Of a stretch of DNA of 64,000 nucleotides, positions 15,675-23,636 are shown piece by piece. Below the pieces are notes generated by a model. It was given only the letters and a program-made list of their open reading frames with translations, ran no database searches and was not told the origin of the DNA. The translations under genes and the position numbers were made by a program. Position 1 is the stretch's first letter. The number at the start of each line of letters is the position of its first letter. This stretch comes from Bordetella genomosp. 5 (GTDB taxonomy: Bacteria; Pseudomonadota; Gammaproteobacteria; Burkholderiales; Burkholderiaceae_B): NCBI RefSeq assembly GCF_002261475.1, contig NZ_NEVN01000004.1, forward strand, positions 124,001 through 188,000. Direction: 5' to 3'.

Positions 15675-16418
15675 CTAACCCAGCATTCGCGCCAGCGCCG
15701 AGCTCAGCATGGTGAGGCCGGACAGGGTGAGCAGACCCAGGACGATCTGGCGGAAGCGTTGATCGCTGATGCCGAGATACAGGCGCGTGCCGAGAAAGGT
15801 GGGGATGAGCATCGCGGGAGCGACGATCGCGAGCAGGGGCAGCGTGTCGCGGGTGACGAGGCCGGTGCCCAGATAGGTCAGCATGATGACCGCCAGCATC
15901 GCCAGATTGAAGTTCTGGATGATGGCGCGCTGTTCGTCGCGCGGGAAGCCGCGCAGCAGGCACCACAGGGTGGGGACGACGCCGGTGAAGCCGCCGAGTC
16001 CACCCATGACGCCGCCGCCCAGGCCGGCAAGCGCGTCGGCGATACGGCCGCCAACCGAAATCTTCGGAATGTGCTGAATCAGCAGCATCGTGGGGCACCA
16101 GATCAGCAGGAAGGTGCCGAGCACCAGCTTGAACGTGTGGGTGTCGATCAGCGGCAACAGGCCGACGCCGATCGGAATCCCGGCGAGGCCGCCCAGCACG
16201 AAGGGCAACAGCTGACGCAGGCGGAAGCCGCGGCGCACGGAGAAGGCGGCGATCAGCTGGCCCAGCAAGCCGCCGAACACCGTGAGCACCGCGGCCAGTT
16301 GCGGCTCGAGCACCCAGACCCAGAACGACATGGCCACCAGGCCGAACGCGAAGCCCGACAGACCTTGCACGAAACCCGCCACCACCGCTCCCGCGGCGAC
16401 CACCAGATATAGCGTCAT
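15675..16418 (-). CDS. TSUP-family membrane exporter (TauE/SafE-like)
   Basis: 247 residues, strongly hydrophobic with about eight membrane segments in two repeats. The N-terminal AGAVVAGFVQGLSGFAFGLVAM and the internal GLGGGVMGGLGGFTGVVPTLW are the two Gly-rich signature loops of the TauE/SafE (TSUP) family. Members move sulfite, sulfonates or other small organosulfur or carboxylate anions. No substrate clue lies in adjacent genes, although a TsdA-like thiosulfate dehydrogenase is encoded 3 kb away. Length is typical. Confidence 0.85.
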   Translation of the reverse strand: MTLYLVVAAGAVVAGFVQGLSGFAFGLVAMSFWVWVLEPQLAAVLTVFGGLLGQLIAAFSVRRGFRLRQLLPFVLGGLAGIPIGVGLLPLIDTHTFKLVLGTFLLIWCPTMLLIQHIPKISVGGRIADALAGLGGGVMGGLGGFTGVVPTLWCLLRGFPRDEQRAIIQNFNLAMLAVIMLTYLGTGLVTRDTLPLLAIVAPAMLIPTFLGTRLYLGISDQRFRQIVLGLLTLSGLTMLSSALARMLG

Positions 16419-16655
16419 TGCAGCATCCGACTCGAGTGACCCGGGAAGGGCCAGGCGTGCGGCCCTGTTGCGCGCACAACCAGGGCCATGCCCTGCGGCC
16501 TTGGCCTTTCCTGTGAGGAGCCTGGATTCTACTCGCCGGGGAGCGCGGCGACGTGACGGGGCCGTGCGCGGCGGCAGGGTGCCCAGCGCCTCATCGGGCG
16601 GTTCGGCGATGCCGACAGGGGCGCGAACAGCGGCCGCGTGTGTGGAAGGGGACGC

Positions 16656-17201
16656 CTAGACGGCCTTCGAGCTCGGCCAGCCGTGGCGCTGGTGGAGGTC
16701 GGCGAGCTGAGCGGGCTGCAGCAGCAGCGTGCCACGGCCGGGCGCATGGCGGCGGCCGCAGCGCAGGCGATCGTCGAGCGCCATGGCGGCGGTGAGTGTG
16801 CACGCGACGGAGTTGCTGTTGGGGCCGAGTCCGAGGAACGGGTAGGGGAGGTCGAGGGCGTTGAGCATGCGGCCGGCCTCGCGTAGCGCGGCCCAACGTT
16901 GCATGGCCTCGGCGTGAGTGCCTTCGAACAGCGTGACCCGCGGTTGGGTGGGGCGGTAGAGCGCGGCCCGATCGAACTCATGCACCTTGAGCCGATCCGA
17001 GGGCAGATAGCCGATCGGCTTGATCCGGCCGCTGCGGGAGGTGGCCAGGCCATCGGCCTCGCGCAGAAGGCGGTTTGCCGGATCGAGCAGCGCGATCAGG
17101 TCATGGCCGAAGAAAGCGCCGAAGGGGAATTGCGATCGGACGATACGAAACAGCGCCGGGTGGGCGTCGGATGGACCGTGCGCCGGGGGCGTGTCGGGCA
17201 T
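16656..17201 (-). CDS. Conserved-looking protein of unknown function with an NSNS motif
   Basis: 181 residues from the ATG at 17201 (a GTG one codon earlier is possible). A first region around FRIVRSQFPFGAFFGHDLIALLD is followed by a FDRAALYRPTQPRVTLFEGT segment. A conserved-looking LPYPFLGLGPNSNSVACTL stretch lies near residues 117-135. The YP-x-LG-x-NSNS pattern suggests an enzyme or binding site, but I do not recognise the family. No signal peptide. Confidence 0.6.
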   Translation of the reverse strand: MPDTPPAHGPSDAHPALFRIVRSQFPFGAFFGHDLIALLDPANRLLREADGLATSRSGRIKPIGYLPSDRLKVHEFDRAALYRPTQPRVTLFEGTHAEAMQRWAALREAGRMLNALDLPYPFLGLGPNSNSVACTLTAAMALDDRLRCGRRHAPGRGTLLLQPAQLADLHQRHGWPSSKAV

Positions 17202-17276
17202 CACGAGCGGCGGCCCCGGCGGTGTCGGCGCGCGTGCGAGCGGCGCGAGGACTGAATCGGTATCACGGGCGCTGTC

Positions 17277-18260
17277 TCAGCTGTAGATGATCTGGCTCGG
17301 CGGGACGACGGCCGCGATCGGGTGCACGTGCCGGACGGCCGTGCCGGGGACGCTCATGCGGATCTCGCCATTGACCGACATCACTTCGATGTCGCCCGTG
17401 CGGGCGTGCTGGAACAGCAGCTCTTTGGCCATCTTGCGGCCGTCTTCGAGCTGCAGCACCACGTACTCGCCGGGGGTGGGGCGGCCGCTGGGCTCGACCA
17501 CGATGTACCAGCCGTTGCGGATGGCGGGCTTCATGCTGTCGCCTCGCACCTTCAAGACGTAGGCGTTGGGATCCTTGGAGTTGAAGAGCAGATAGCCGTC
17601 GCCGTGGCCCGCCGGATATTCGAGCTCGTCGTAGAAGCCGTTTTCGCCGAGCTGGGCCATGCCCACCACCGGAATCCGTCGGGTGGCGTGATAGGGGCCG
17701 ACGTAGGTGACTTCGTCTTCGGACAAGGTGTGGGTGAGGTCGTCGGGCGGAAGCTGCTGCAACAGCGCGGTGGTGACCTCGCCGAACGACAGCGCCGAAA
17801 GGCGCGCGAGCAGCGGCGTGTCGACCTCGAGCGCGTGCGCGAAACGCGCCAAGACATCAGGAGCCGGCGTGGCCCCCTTCTCGATGGCCGCGAGGGCGGC
17901 GGCATCGATGCCGGCGAGATCGGCCAGCTTCTCGGCGGACATGCCGCGCGCCATGCGCACATGCCGGATCGCGCGGCCGATGGGCGCGGCGGCCGATGCG
18001 CCGGCCGGATCACGGGCAGCACCGTTGGCGGCCTCGTGCGGCGTGTCCATCCAGTTGGCCGGCAAGCCGAAGACTTCTTCCATCTTGCGTGCGGCGCGGT
18101 CGCCGATGTCCTTGGCGCTGGTGGTGTAGCGGCTGACCAACGAGGGCGTGGAGTAGCCCAGCAGCAACGCGGCGCGGGTCTGGTTGCCATCGCACCGCAG
18201 GTCGATGGCGCGCGCGAGATTGTCGCGGCGGATTTCTTTGATGGACTTCATAGGCGGCAC
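17277..18260 (-). CDS. LexA/CI-like S24 repressor with two helix-turn-helix regions
   Basis: 327 residues. A first HTH-like region (about 1-70; IRRDNLARAIDLRCDGNQ) precedes a second XRE HTH (about 96-145; VRMARGMSAEKLADLAGI). A C-terminal S24 peptidase/self-cleavage domain (about 195-327) has the GDSM serine motif (VRGDSMKPAI) and a downstream catalytic Lys candidate in KMAKELL. Proteins of this type repress phage-like promoters and cleave themselves during the SOS response. It faces two small genes across an intergenic region with palindromes. The GTG at 18260 has AGGG well spaced upstream; ATG 18251 is the alternative. Confidence 0.85.
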   Translation of the reverse strand: MPPMKSIKEIRRDNLARAIDLRCDGNQTRAALLLGYSTPSLVSRYTTSAKDIGDRAARKMEEVFGLPANWMDTPHEAANGAARDPAGASAAAPIGRAIRHVRMARGMSAEKLADLAGIDAAALAAIEKGATPAPDVLARFAHALEVDTPLLARLSALSFGEVTTALLQQLPPDDLTHTLSEDEVTYVGPYHATRRIPVVGMAQLGENGFYDELEYPAGHGDGYLLFNSKDPNAYVLKVRGDSMKPAIRNGWYIVVEPSGRPTPGEYVVLQLEDGRKMAKELLFQHARTGDIEVMSVNGEIRMSVPGTAVRHVHPIAAVVPPSQIIYS

Positions 18261-18278
18261 GGGCCCTGCCTTGACCGG

Positions 18279-18338
18279 ATTGGTAAATGAACCGATATGG
18301 TAACGCTAAATCACTTGTGCGGTTTACCAAATTGGTAA
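18279..18338. promoter_or_regulatory. Operator sites between the S24 repressor and its divergent neighbours
   Basis: TTACCAA-A-TTGGTAA at 18324-18338 is a perfect palindrome with 7-bp arms. The half-site TTGGTAA recurs at 18280-18286, and ATGGTAA-like sequence at 18297-18303. This spacing resembles multi-site phage repressor operators and is the likely binding region of the S24 repressor. The wider intergenic region runs 18261-18597 with no further gene seen. Confidence 0.6.
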
Positions 18339-18597
18339 TAGACTGATTCGCATGAATTTGACGAACCAACGCAGCGAATCTTCCTACAGCACTGTAGGAG
18401 AGAGGCCAGTGTACCTGCTGTGGGCAGGGCGGCGCCAGCGAAGGTATGACCGTATTGGTCATTTTCATCCATTGGCTCCCGTCGCGGCTCCCCGTTACGG
18501 CTTGCGGGTGCCCAGGGCAACCGCAAGGCCAGCGTGGCGGTTCGACCTGGGCGGCCGTGCGATGCGACCACGCCGCGCCCTCATCAAGGAGAACAAC

Positions 18598-19017
18598 ATG
18601 CATGCATCACCTCGCAGCCAATGGCGCGAGCCTCGGCCAATATCAAATGCCGGGATTTCCGGGCGCACCTTGACCGGCGACGACCTGCTCTGGAACTGGG
18701 CGCGTTGGGCCTGGTCTGGCACCGCCGTAGGCAACATGGCGCCGTACCTGTCGGAAGCCGAGGTGGTGCGGCCCATCAATGAGCGTCACGCCCAGCAGGT
18801 GCAGTCGATGTACGAAATGCTGCCCTGGCATGAGCGCATGGCCGTGATCGCCGAGTATCCGCAGAAGCACGCGCGCTTCGGCGCGCTCGATGCCGGCGCG
18901 CGTGGCACCGCGGCGCGCCGCTGGATCGCGGAGACGACCGGCGTCACGCTGTCGCAGGCGCAGTATCAGAACTACGTAGGAATGTTTCGCGAAGCTGTCG
19001 CAAGGAGGATCTTGTGA
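18598..19017 (+). CDS. Small phage-like regulatory-region protein
   Basis: 139 residues starting MHASPRSQW, with AAGGAGAA upstream; the longer open frame lacks coding character. The body holds GDDLLWNWARWAWSG, a helix rich in W and R, then NERHAQQVQSMYEMLPWHERMAVIAEYPQ and a C-terminal helix (TGVTLSQAQYQNYVGMFREAV). Helical proteins with such organisation occur next to phage repressors (antiterminator- or ninG-like region), but no domain is certain. Controlled by the S24 repressor if the operators act in this direction. Confidence 0.6.
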   Translation: MHASPRSQWREPRPISNAGISGRTLTGDDLLWNWARWAWSGTAVGNMAPYLSEAEVVRPINERHAQQVQSMYEMLPWHERMAVIAEYPQKHARFGALDAGARGTAARRWIAETTGVTLSQAQYQNYVGMFREAVARRIL

Positions 19018-19298
19018 AATACGCAATGGAAGTGATGGACCTGCTCGAGACCTATCCGCAGCGCTCGTTCCGGGTTGTGGAGTTGGTGCGGCATGCCACG
19101 CGGGGCCGCGCGCTGGACGTGCGCGAGCGCGCGGCGGCACGCAAAGCCGTACGACGCGTGCTCGATGCCTTCATCGACACCGGCCTGGTCGAGGTCGTGG
19201 TGCCTGCCACCACGCCCGGCTCTTATGCGGAGTACGGCATGGCGCTGCAAGGTCGAGAGGCACCCGCGAGCCGCACCATGGCGCTGGCAGCCGCATAG
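19014..19298 (+). CDS. Small winged-helix-like protein coupled to its upstream gene
   Basis: 94 residues from a GTG start overlapping the previous stop (GTGA). The middle (FRVVELVRHATRGRALDVRERAAARKAVRRVLDAFIDTG, given by its ends) looks like a winged-helix DNA-binding fold, ending with a beta strand VEVVVPA. It forms a two-gene unit with 18598-19017, opposite to the S24 repressor. Function unknown; a transcriptional role is an inference. Confidence 0.6.
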   Translation: MKYAMEVMDLLETYPQRSFRVVELVRHATRGRALDVRERAAARKAVRRVLDAFIDTGLVEVVVPATTPGSYAEYGMALQGREAPASRTMALAAA

Positions 19299-19323
19299 AT
19301 GGAGACCTCGGTGCCCTCGGCGA

Positions 19324-20268
19324 TCAGTAGCGCGCATCCTTCGGCTTGTTGCCCTTGGGCCAGTCATTGGCCTTGCCCGCGAAGTCGGGGCGGGGCATAT
19401 GGGTGAAGAACTCGGCGACGTCCACCGCGTCCTGGTCGGACAGCACGCCGCCTTCGCCCCAATGCCCGGTCATGTTCACGCCCATGGGCATGTTGTTGCG
19501 AATGAAGGAGGCCGCCTTGTAGGTGCGCGCCAGCCCCGCGCCGATATTGAACGACTCGTCGCCCCACAAGGGCGGAAACGTCACCTGGCCGGCGGCATCT
19601 TTTTTGCCGGCCCCATTCTCGCCATGACAGGCGGCGCAGTGCTTGGCATACAGCGCCGCGCCGCGCGTGGCATCGGGCACGAGGCGCGTGTCGATCGGAT
19701 AGGCGTTCTGGATCTGCACCTTCGCGCCGTGAGGCACATCCTGAGCCAGCCATTTCATGTAGGCCACCATCGCGGCCATGTCGGCGCCGTCGCGGGCCAA
19801 CGGCTTGCCGTTCATCGAGCGTTGGAAACAGCCGTTGATGCGATCCTCCAGCGTCACGATGCGGTCGGCCCGCGGGTTGTATTGAGGAAACGTGTTGAAG
19901 GTATTGATGTAGGGCGCACCCAGCGGCTTCTTGCCTTGCTGAATATGACAGCTATTGCAGTTCATGCTCGCGCCGGTATTGGCCGGCAGCAGGCGGCGGG
20001 TATCGTTGAGCAGGCGCTGACCGAGCCGGATCTGCGCGGCGTTGGGCTCGCGGTCGATCGCGGTGTCGTCGGGAATGACGTAGTCGGGCAGGCGTTTGCC
20101 GTCCTTGTCGCGAACTTCGTAGCGAATGATCTCGCCGGGGGCGCGCGCGGCGGGCTCGGCCGCTTCCTGCGCGGGGGCACGCGCCCCGGATCCGGCCAGA
20201 CTTGCCGCGGGCGCCAGCATCACACTCAGCAGGGCAGCCGTCACGCTCGCACGCATACGCTCATTCAT
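19324..20268 (-). CDS. tsdA: TsdA-like di-haem thiosulfate dehydrogenase
   Basis: 314 residues with a signal peptide ending near residue 25. Haem motif one is CNSCH (104-108), followed by the APYINTFNTFPQYNPRADRIVTLEDRINGC region; the latter includes Cys147 in NGCFQRSMNG, which matches the axial-Cys position known in TsdA. Haem motif two is CAACH (211-215). TsdA oxidises thiosulfate to tetrathionate in the periplasm and passes electrons to a c-type cytochrome. The start at 20268 is chosen at the signal peptide; it overlaps the end of the tri-haem cytochrome gene. Confidence 0.85.
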   Translation of the reverse strand: MNERMRASVTAALLSVMLAPAASLAGSGARAPAQEAAEPAARAPGEIIRYEVRDKDGKRLPDYVIPDDTAIDREPNAAQIRLGQRLLNDTRRLLPANTGASMNCNSCHIQQGKKPLGAPYINTFNTFPQYNPRADRIVTLEDRINGCFQRSMNGKPLARDGADMAAMVAYMKWLAQDVPHGAKVQIQNAYPIDTRLVPDATRGAALYAKHCAACHGENGAGKKDAAGQVTFPPLWGDESFNIGAGLARTYKAASFIRNNMPMGVNMTGHWGEGGVLSDQDAVDVAEFFTHMPRPDFAGKANDWPKGNKPKDARY

Positions 20269-21619
20269 TCTTGTCTCCTTGCACCTGGGGAACGATGTGC
20301 GGCGCCTTTGCCGCGAGAAACGCGCGGGTGGCCGCGACGTCCCGCGCGGCGATCGGCGGCGCCTGATTGGTCCATGCACCACGGATAAAGCTGACGAGGC
20401 TGGCGATGTCTTCGTCGCTCAACATGCGGAAGGCCGGCATCGCAAACGCCATCGCGTCGTGATCGTTGGCGGGCATGGTGCCGCCCTCCAGCGTGATCTG
20501 AATCAGCGACTGCGGATACTCGGCAAAGACGGCCGAGTTGCCCGCCAGTGCCGGGAACGTCCGCGGCACGCCCTGGCCATCGGCACGGTGACACGCGGCG
20601 CAGTACTCCATATAAAGCACGGCGCCGCGCGTCGTGAGTCGGCCCGCCTGCAGATCGGCGGTGGTGGTATCCGCTTTGTCGGGAAATTGCTTGAGACGAC
20701 CGGCCACCGGCGGCAGGTGCTTGAGATACGCCGCGACCGCCTGCAAATCGTCGTCCGTGAAGTAGCGCGTGCTGTGCTCCACCACGTCCGCCATCGCGCC
20801 AAACGCGGCGACCTTGTCCGTGCGGCCGGTTTTCAGAAAGTCGACGATCTCTGCCTGGCTCCAGGCTTGCAGGCCTTGGGCCTCGCCGCGCAGGCTTTTC
20901 GCGCGCCAGCCATCGATGACGGCGCCCGACAGGAACGCATCGCCATCGGCCAGCGACATGGCCTTCTCCTGATACGCGAGGCCGCGTGGCGTATGGCACG
21001 AACCGCAGTGCGCCGGGCCCTCGACCAGAAATGCGCCGCGCGTGATGCGGGCGTCCGCGCCCTCGGGCGGTACGAACTCACGGTCCGGTGCGAACAGCAG
21101 CTGCCACCAGGCCATCGGCCAGCGCATGTTCAGCGGCCAGGGGATGGTCGATGGCGCGTTGCGCTGTACGACAGGTTCGACGCCGCTGCGGAAGTAGGCG
21201 TACAGCGCCTGCATGTCCGCGTCGGGCATGATGGCGTACGACGGATAGGGCATCGCGGGATAGAGCGGCGCGCCATCCATGCGCACGCCATGTTGAACCG
21301 CATCGCGGAACGCGGCATAGCTATAACGGCCGATACCGGTCTCGGGATCCGGTGTGATGTTGGTGGTGTAGAGGGCGCCTACCGGCGTCTCCATCGCGCG
21401 CCCGCCGGCAAACGGGCGGCCGCCGGGGGCGGTATGACAGGCAACGCAATCGGCGGTACGTGCGACGTATTCTCCGCGCGCGATGCGACCCGGATCCTTC
21501 ACGTCGGGCTCGGCGGCTTGCGCCGTTCGCCGGCTCTCTCCCACCCAGTGCGCGCCTCCGATGGCGCCGGCGGCAACCAGCGCGATGCCGGCCGCGGCCG
21601 ACAGCAGTTTCTTTCCCAT
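20261..21619 (-). CDS. Tri-haem c-type cytochrome, dehydrogenase electron-acceptor type
   Basis: 452 residues with an N-terminal membrane/signal segment. Three haem sites are seen: CVACH (58-62), CGSCH (about 205) and CAACH (about 345). This spacing and length fit the cytochrome subunit of membrane-bound alcohol/gluconate-type dehydrogenases (AdhB-like). Here it lies directly upstream of the TsdA-like gene with an 8-bp overlap, so it probably accepts the electrons from thiosulfate oxidation or feeds a terminal oxidase. No dehydrogenase large subunit is next to it. Confidence 0.85.
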   Translation of the reverse strand: MGKKLLSAAAGIALVAAGAIGGAHWVGESRRTAQAAEPDVKDPGRIARGEYVARTADCVACHTAPGGRPFAGGRAMETPVGALYTTNITPDPETGIGRYSYAAFRDAVQHGVRMDGAPLYPAMPYPSYAIMPDADMQALYAYFRSGVEPVVQRNAPSTIPWPLNMRWPMAWWQLLFAPDREFVPPEGADARITRGAFLVEGPAHCGSCHTPRGLAYQEKAMSLADGDAFLSGAVIDGWRAKSLRGEAQGLQAWSQAEIVDFLKTGRTDKVAAFGAMADVVEHSTRYFTDDDLQAVAAYLKHLPPVAGRLKQFPDKADTTTADLQAGRLTTRGAVLYMEYCAACHRADGQGVPRTFPALAGNSAVFAEYPQSLIQITLEGGTMPANDHDAMAFAMPAFRMLSDEDIASLVSFIRGAWTNQAPPIAARDVAATRAFLAAKAPHIVPQVQGDKNE

Positions 21620-22015
21620 GCAGCAACCCCTACGGCTGAGTCGCTGGTCCGTGCCCGGCAGATGTCGCGCCTCGGTGTATCCAGCTTATGGGCGCAAGCT
21701 TAGTGTTCGTCTCCTCGCAAAAGCGCTCGCGCGGCCGATATAAAACGCGTTCGATTGATCCCCCGCAAACGCAGGGCGCGTGTCGCGCTAGCAGGACATC
21801 CTGGCCGCTTCGGCGGGACGGACAGTGCGACAATTTGTCCGGGGCATTGCGTCCACCGTCAGCGCGATCAGTGGCGCTGCCCGCGACACCGCTCCAGCAC
21901 CAATGTCCGCCATCTCGCGGACTTTTTTTTCGTCTGTCGATCGTGATCCCGGCATCGCGGAAGCGGTATGACAGCCTGATTCTTTACGCTGGCCTCGCCA
22001 GCAGAGGAGTACATC
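21620..22015. other. Gene-free region with an orphan plus-strand terminator
   Basis: No protein gene is seen in these 396 bp. A clear terminator lies at 21905-21930 (stem GTCCGC/GCGGAC, loop CATCTC, eight T residues). Nothing coding precedes it on the plus strand because the cytochrome gene reads away. It could end a small RNA made between about 21700 and 21930, or act as an attenuator before the gene at 22016. Confidence 0.5.
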
Positions 22016-22300
22016 GTGGCACAAGAGCCGAATATCGAAGCCGCCCTCGAAAGTCTGAACGCGCGCGTGGCCCGGATGGAACGCGACATGGCGGCCAATG
22101 CGCGCATGACGACGCGCAACACCAAACTGACCGAGCAGCTCGGTCGCGACACCCAGGATATCGTCGAGACTTACCAGGCGTGGGCAGGCTGCATTCGCGT
22201 GCTGCAGGGGCTGGGGCGCCTGGCGAAACCGCTGGCCTGCATCATCGGATTGGTGACGGCCATCCTGACGGCCGGGTCCGCCTGGCAAGGCTTTAAGTGA
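22016..22300 (+). CDS. Small coiled-coil membrane protein
   Basis: 94 residues from a GTG with AGAGGAG upstream. A helical, charged first part (about 5-50, ESLNARVARMERDM) precedes one C-terminal membrane segment (about 70-90, PLACIIGLVTAILTAGSA). The layout resembles small phage-derived membrane proteins, and it ends in front of a bidirectional terminator. Function unknown. Confidence 0.65.
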   Translation: MAQEPNIEAALESLNARVARMERDMAANARMTTRNTKLTEQLGRDTQDIVETYQAWAGCIRVLQGLGRLAKPLACIIGLVTAILTAGSAWQGFK

Positions 22301-22337
22301 TGCCTGCCGAAAATCTTGCCGCCGACGCGCGGCCAAA

Positions 22338-22366
22338 AATAACGGCGGCCCTGGGCCGCCGTTATT
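22338..22366. terminator. Bidirectional terminator
   Basis: Perfect 13-bp stem AATAACGGCGGCC/GGCCGCCGTTATT around CTG. It serves the gene at 22016-22300 and, on the other strand, the SPFH gene. Confidence 0.85.
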
Positions 22367-22389
22367 GTCTGAGCGCGGGGCCCAGGCGT

Positions 22390-23295
22390 TTACTTGATGC
22401 CGATGAAGGGCAGGGCGGAGCCCGGCACCTGCGTTTCGGGCAGCTTGCCGTCCCACTTCTCGACCGCGTTCAGGTTGACGAGGTTCGTGTTGGTGGCCAG
22501 CGCGCGGGCCTTGGCTTCGATGGCGGCCGCTTCGGCGTCGCCGCGCAGCTTGATGCCGTCGGCTTCGGCCTTGAAGGCCGCGATACGCGCCTTGGCGGCG
22601 GCCTCTGCCTGCACGACCTGGATCTCGGCCTGGATTTCGGCGGTCTGCTTCTGCTGACGCGTCGTCTCGATCTGCACCTGGGCGAGCATGCGCTTTTCGA
22701 TGCTGTCCTCATAAGCCTTCGAGAAGCCGACCTCTTCGATCTGCACGCTCACCACGGTGACCGGCACGTCCTGCAGCGCCGCGCGCATGGCGGCGTTTGC
22801 GTCCATGCCCATCTTCTCGCGTTGCTGAATCGCGCTGGCCGCCGTGTACTTGCCGAACACGTTCTTGATGACGTCGTAGGTACGGCGTTCGATCACGCGC
22901 TGTTCGAGATTGCCGAGGGTCTGGTACTCGGAGTATAGGTCGGCCACCTTCTCGGGCGGCACCTGGTAGGTGATGGAGACACGCAGGCTGGCAGGCTGCT
23001 GGTCGTAGCTGTAGGCCTCGAGCGGCGCCGAGCCGCGGCCGCCGAACGAGATCGTGTGGTCGCGCACCGAGATCGAGTGCACCGTATCGATCGCCGGCAC
23101 CTTGAAGCCCAGGCCGGGATCCGCCACGCTCACGATCTTGCCGTTGCGCAACACCACGCCACGTTCGCCTTGGTCCACCTGGAACCACGAACCGAACACC
23201 AGCATCAGGACGACCAGGAACACGACGACGCCGAGCACCGCCCACTTCACGGACCCCTGCACCGCGCCACTCTTGATCAGTTCTTTGCTTGCCAT
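22390..23295 (-). CDS. SPFH/prohibitin-domain membrane protein
   Basis: 301 residues. One N-terminal membrane segment (about 17-38, VKWAVLGVVVFLVVLMLVFG) is followed by an SPFH/band-7 domain (about 40-200) and a long Ala/Glu/Lys-rich coiled coil (about 200-265, KQTAEIQAEIQVVQAEAAAKAR). The C-terminus is short. Such proteins form ring-like membrane scaffolds. The start is set by GGGAGAT just upstream, and the gene follows the small ORF at 23302-23403 with only six bases between. Confidence 0.85.
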   Translation of the reverse strand: MASKELIKSGAVQGSVKWAVLGVVVFLVVLMLVFGSWFQVDQGERGVVLRNGKIVSVADPGLGFKVPAIDTVHSISVRDHTISFGGRGSAPLEAYSYDQQPASLRVSITYQVPPEKVADLYSEYQTLGNLEQRVIERRTYDVIKNVFGKYTAASAIQQREKMGMDANAAMRAALQDVPVTVVSVQIEEVGFSKAYEDSIEKRMLAQVQIETTRQQKQTAEIQAEIQVVQAEAAAKARIAAFKAEADGIKLRGDAEAAAIEAKARALATNTNLVNLNAVEKWDGKLPETQVPGSALPFIGIK

Positions 23296-23301
23296 TGCTT
23301 G

Positions 23302-23403
23302 TTATCTCCCTTTGCCGTTGCGTTCGGCGAAATAGGCTTTGATGCCCTTGACGAGGAAAAAGGCGACGACCGCCGCGCCAATGAATATCAATGCGGTGCG
23401 CAT
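23302..23403 (-). CDS. 33-residue membrane microprotein coupled to the SPFH gene
   Basis: ATG 23403 with a strong GGGAGGG upstream. The product MRTALIFIGAAVVAFFLVKG... is one membrane segment followed by a basic end (KAYFAERNGKGR). Its stop overlaps the ribosome-binding site of the SPFH gene six bases away, which predicts translational coupling. It may be a subunit or regulator of the SPFH ring. Confidence 0.65.
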   Translation of the reverse strand: MRTALIFIGAAVVAFFLVKGIKAYFAERNGKGR

Positions 23404-23636
23404 GGGGTTCCCTCCCGTGATTCGTGCCGGGCGCAATAGTAGGGCCAAGGGTGGTTGCGCGGGCAACGGTTGTGACGCTGAATGTGGCTACATGAAACTG
23501 AATGTTGATGCTATGCCTGTTGCTGCCGGCGCGCCGCGCGGCCAGGCGGGCAGGCACGCCGCCTGTCGTGCGCGGGCGGATTGCTCGCGCAAGATTCGGG
23601 AGGCGTGCCGGGCCGCGGCTCGCTACGCTGCGCGCC

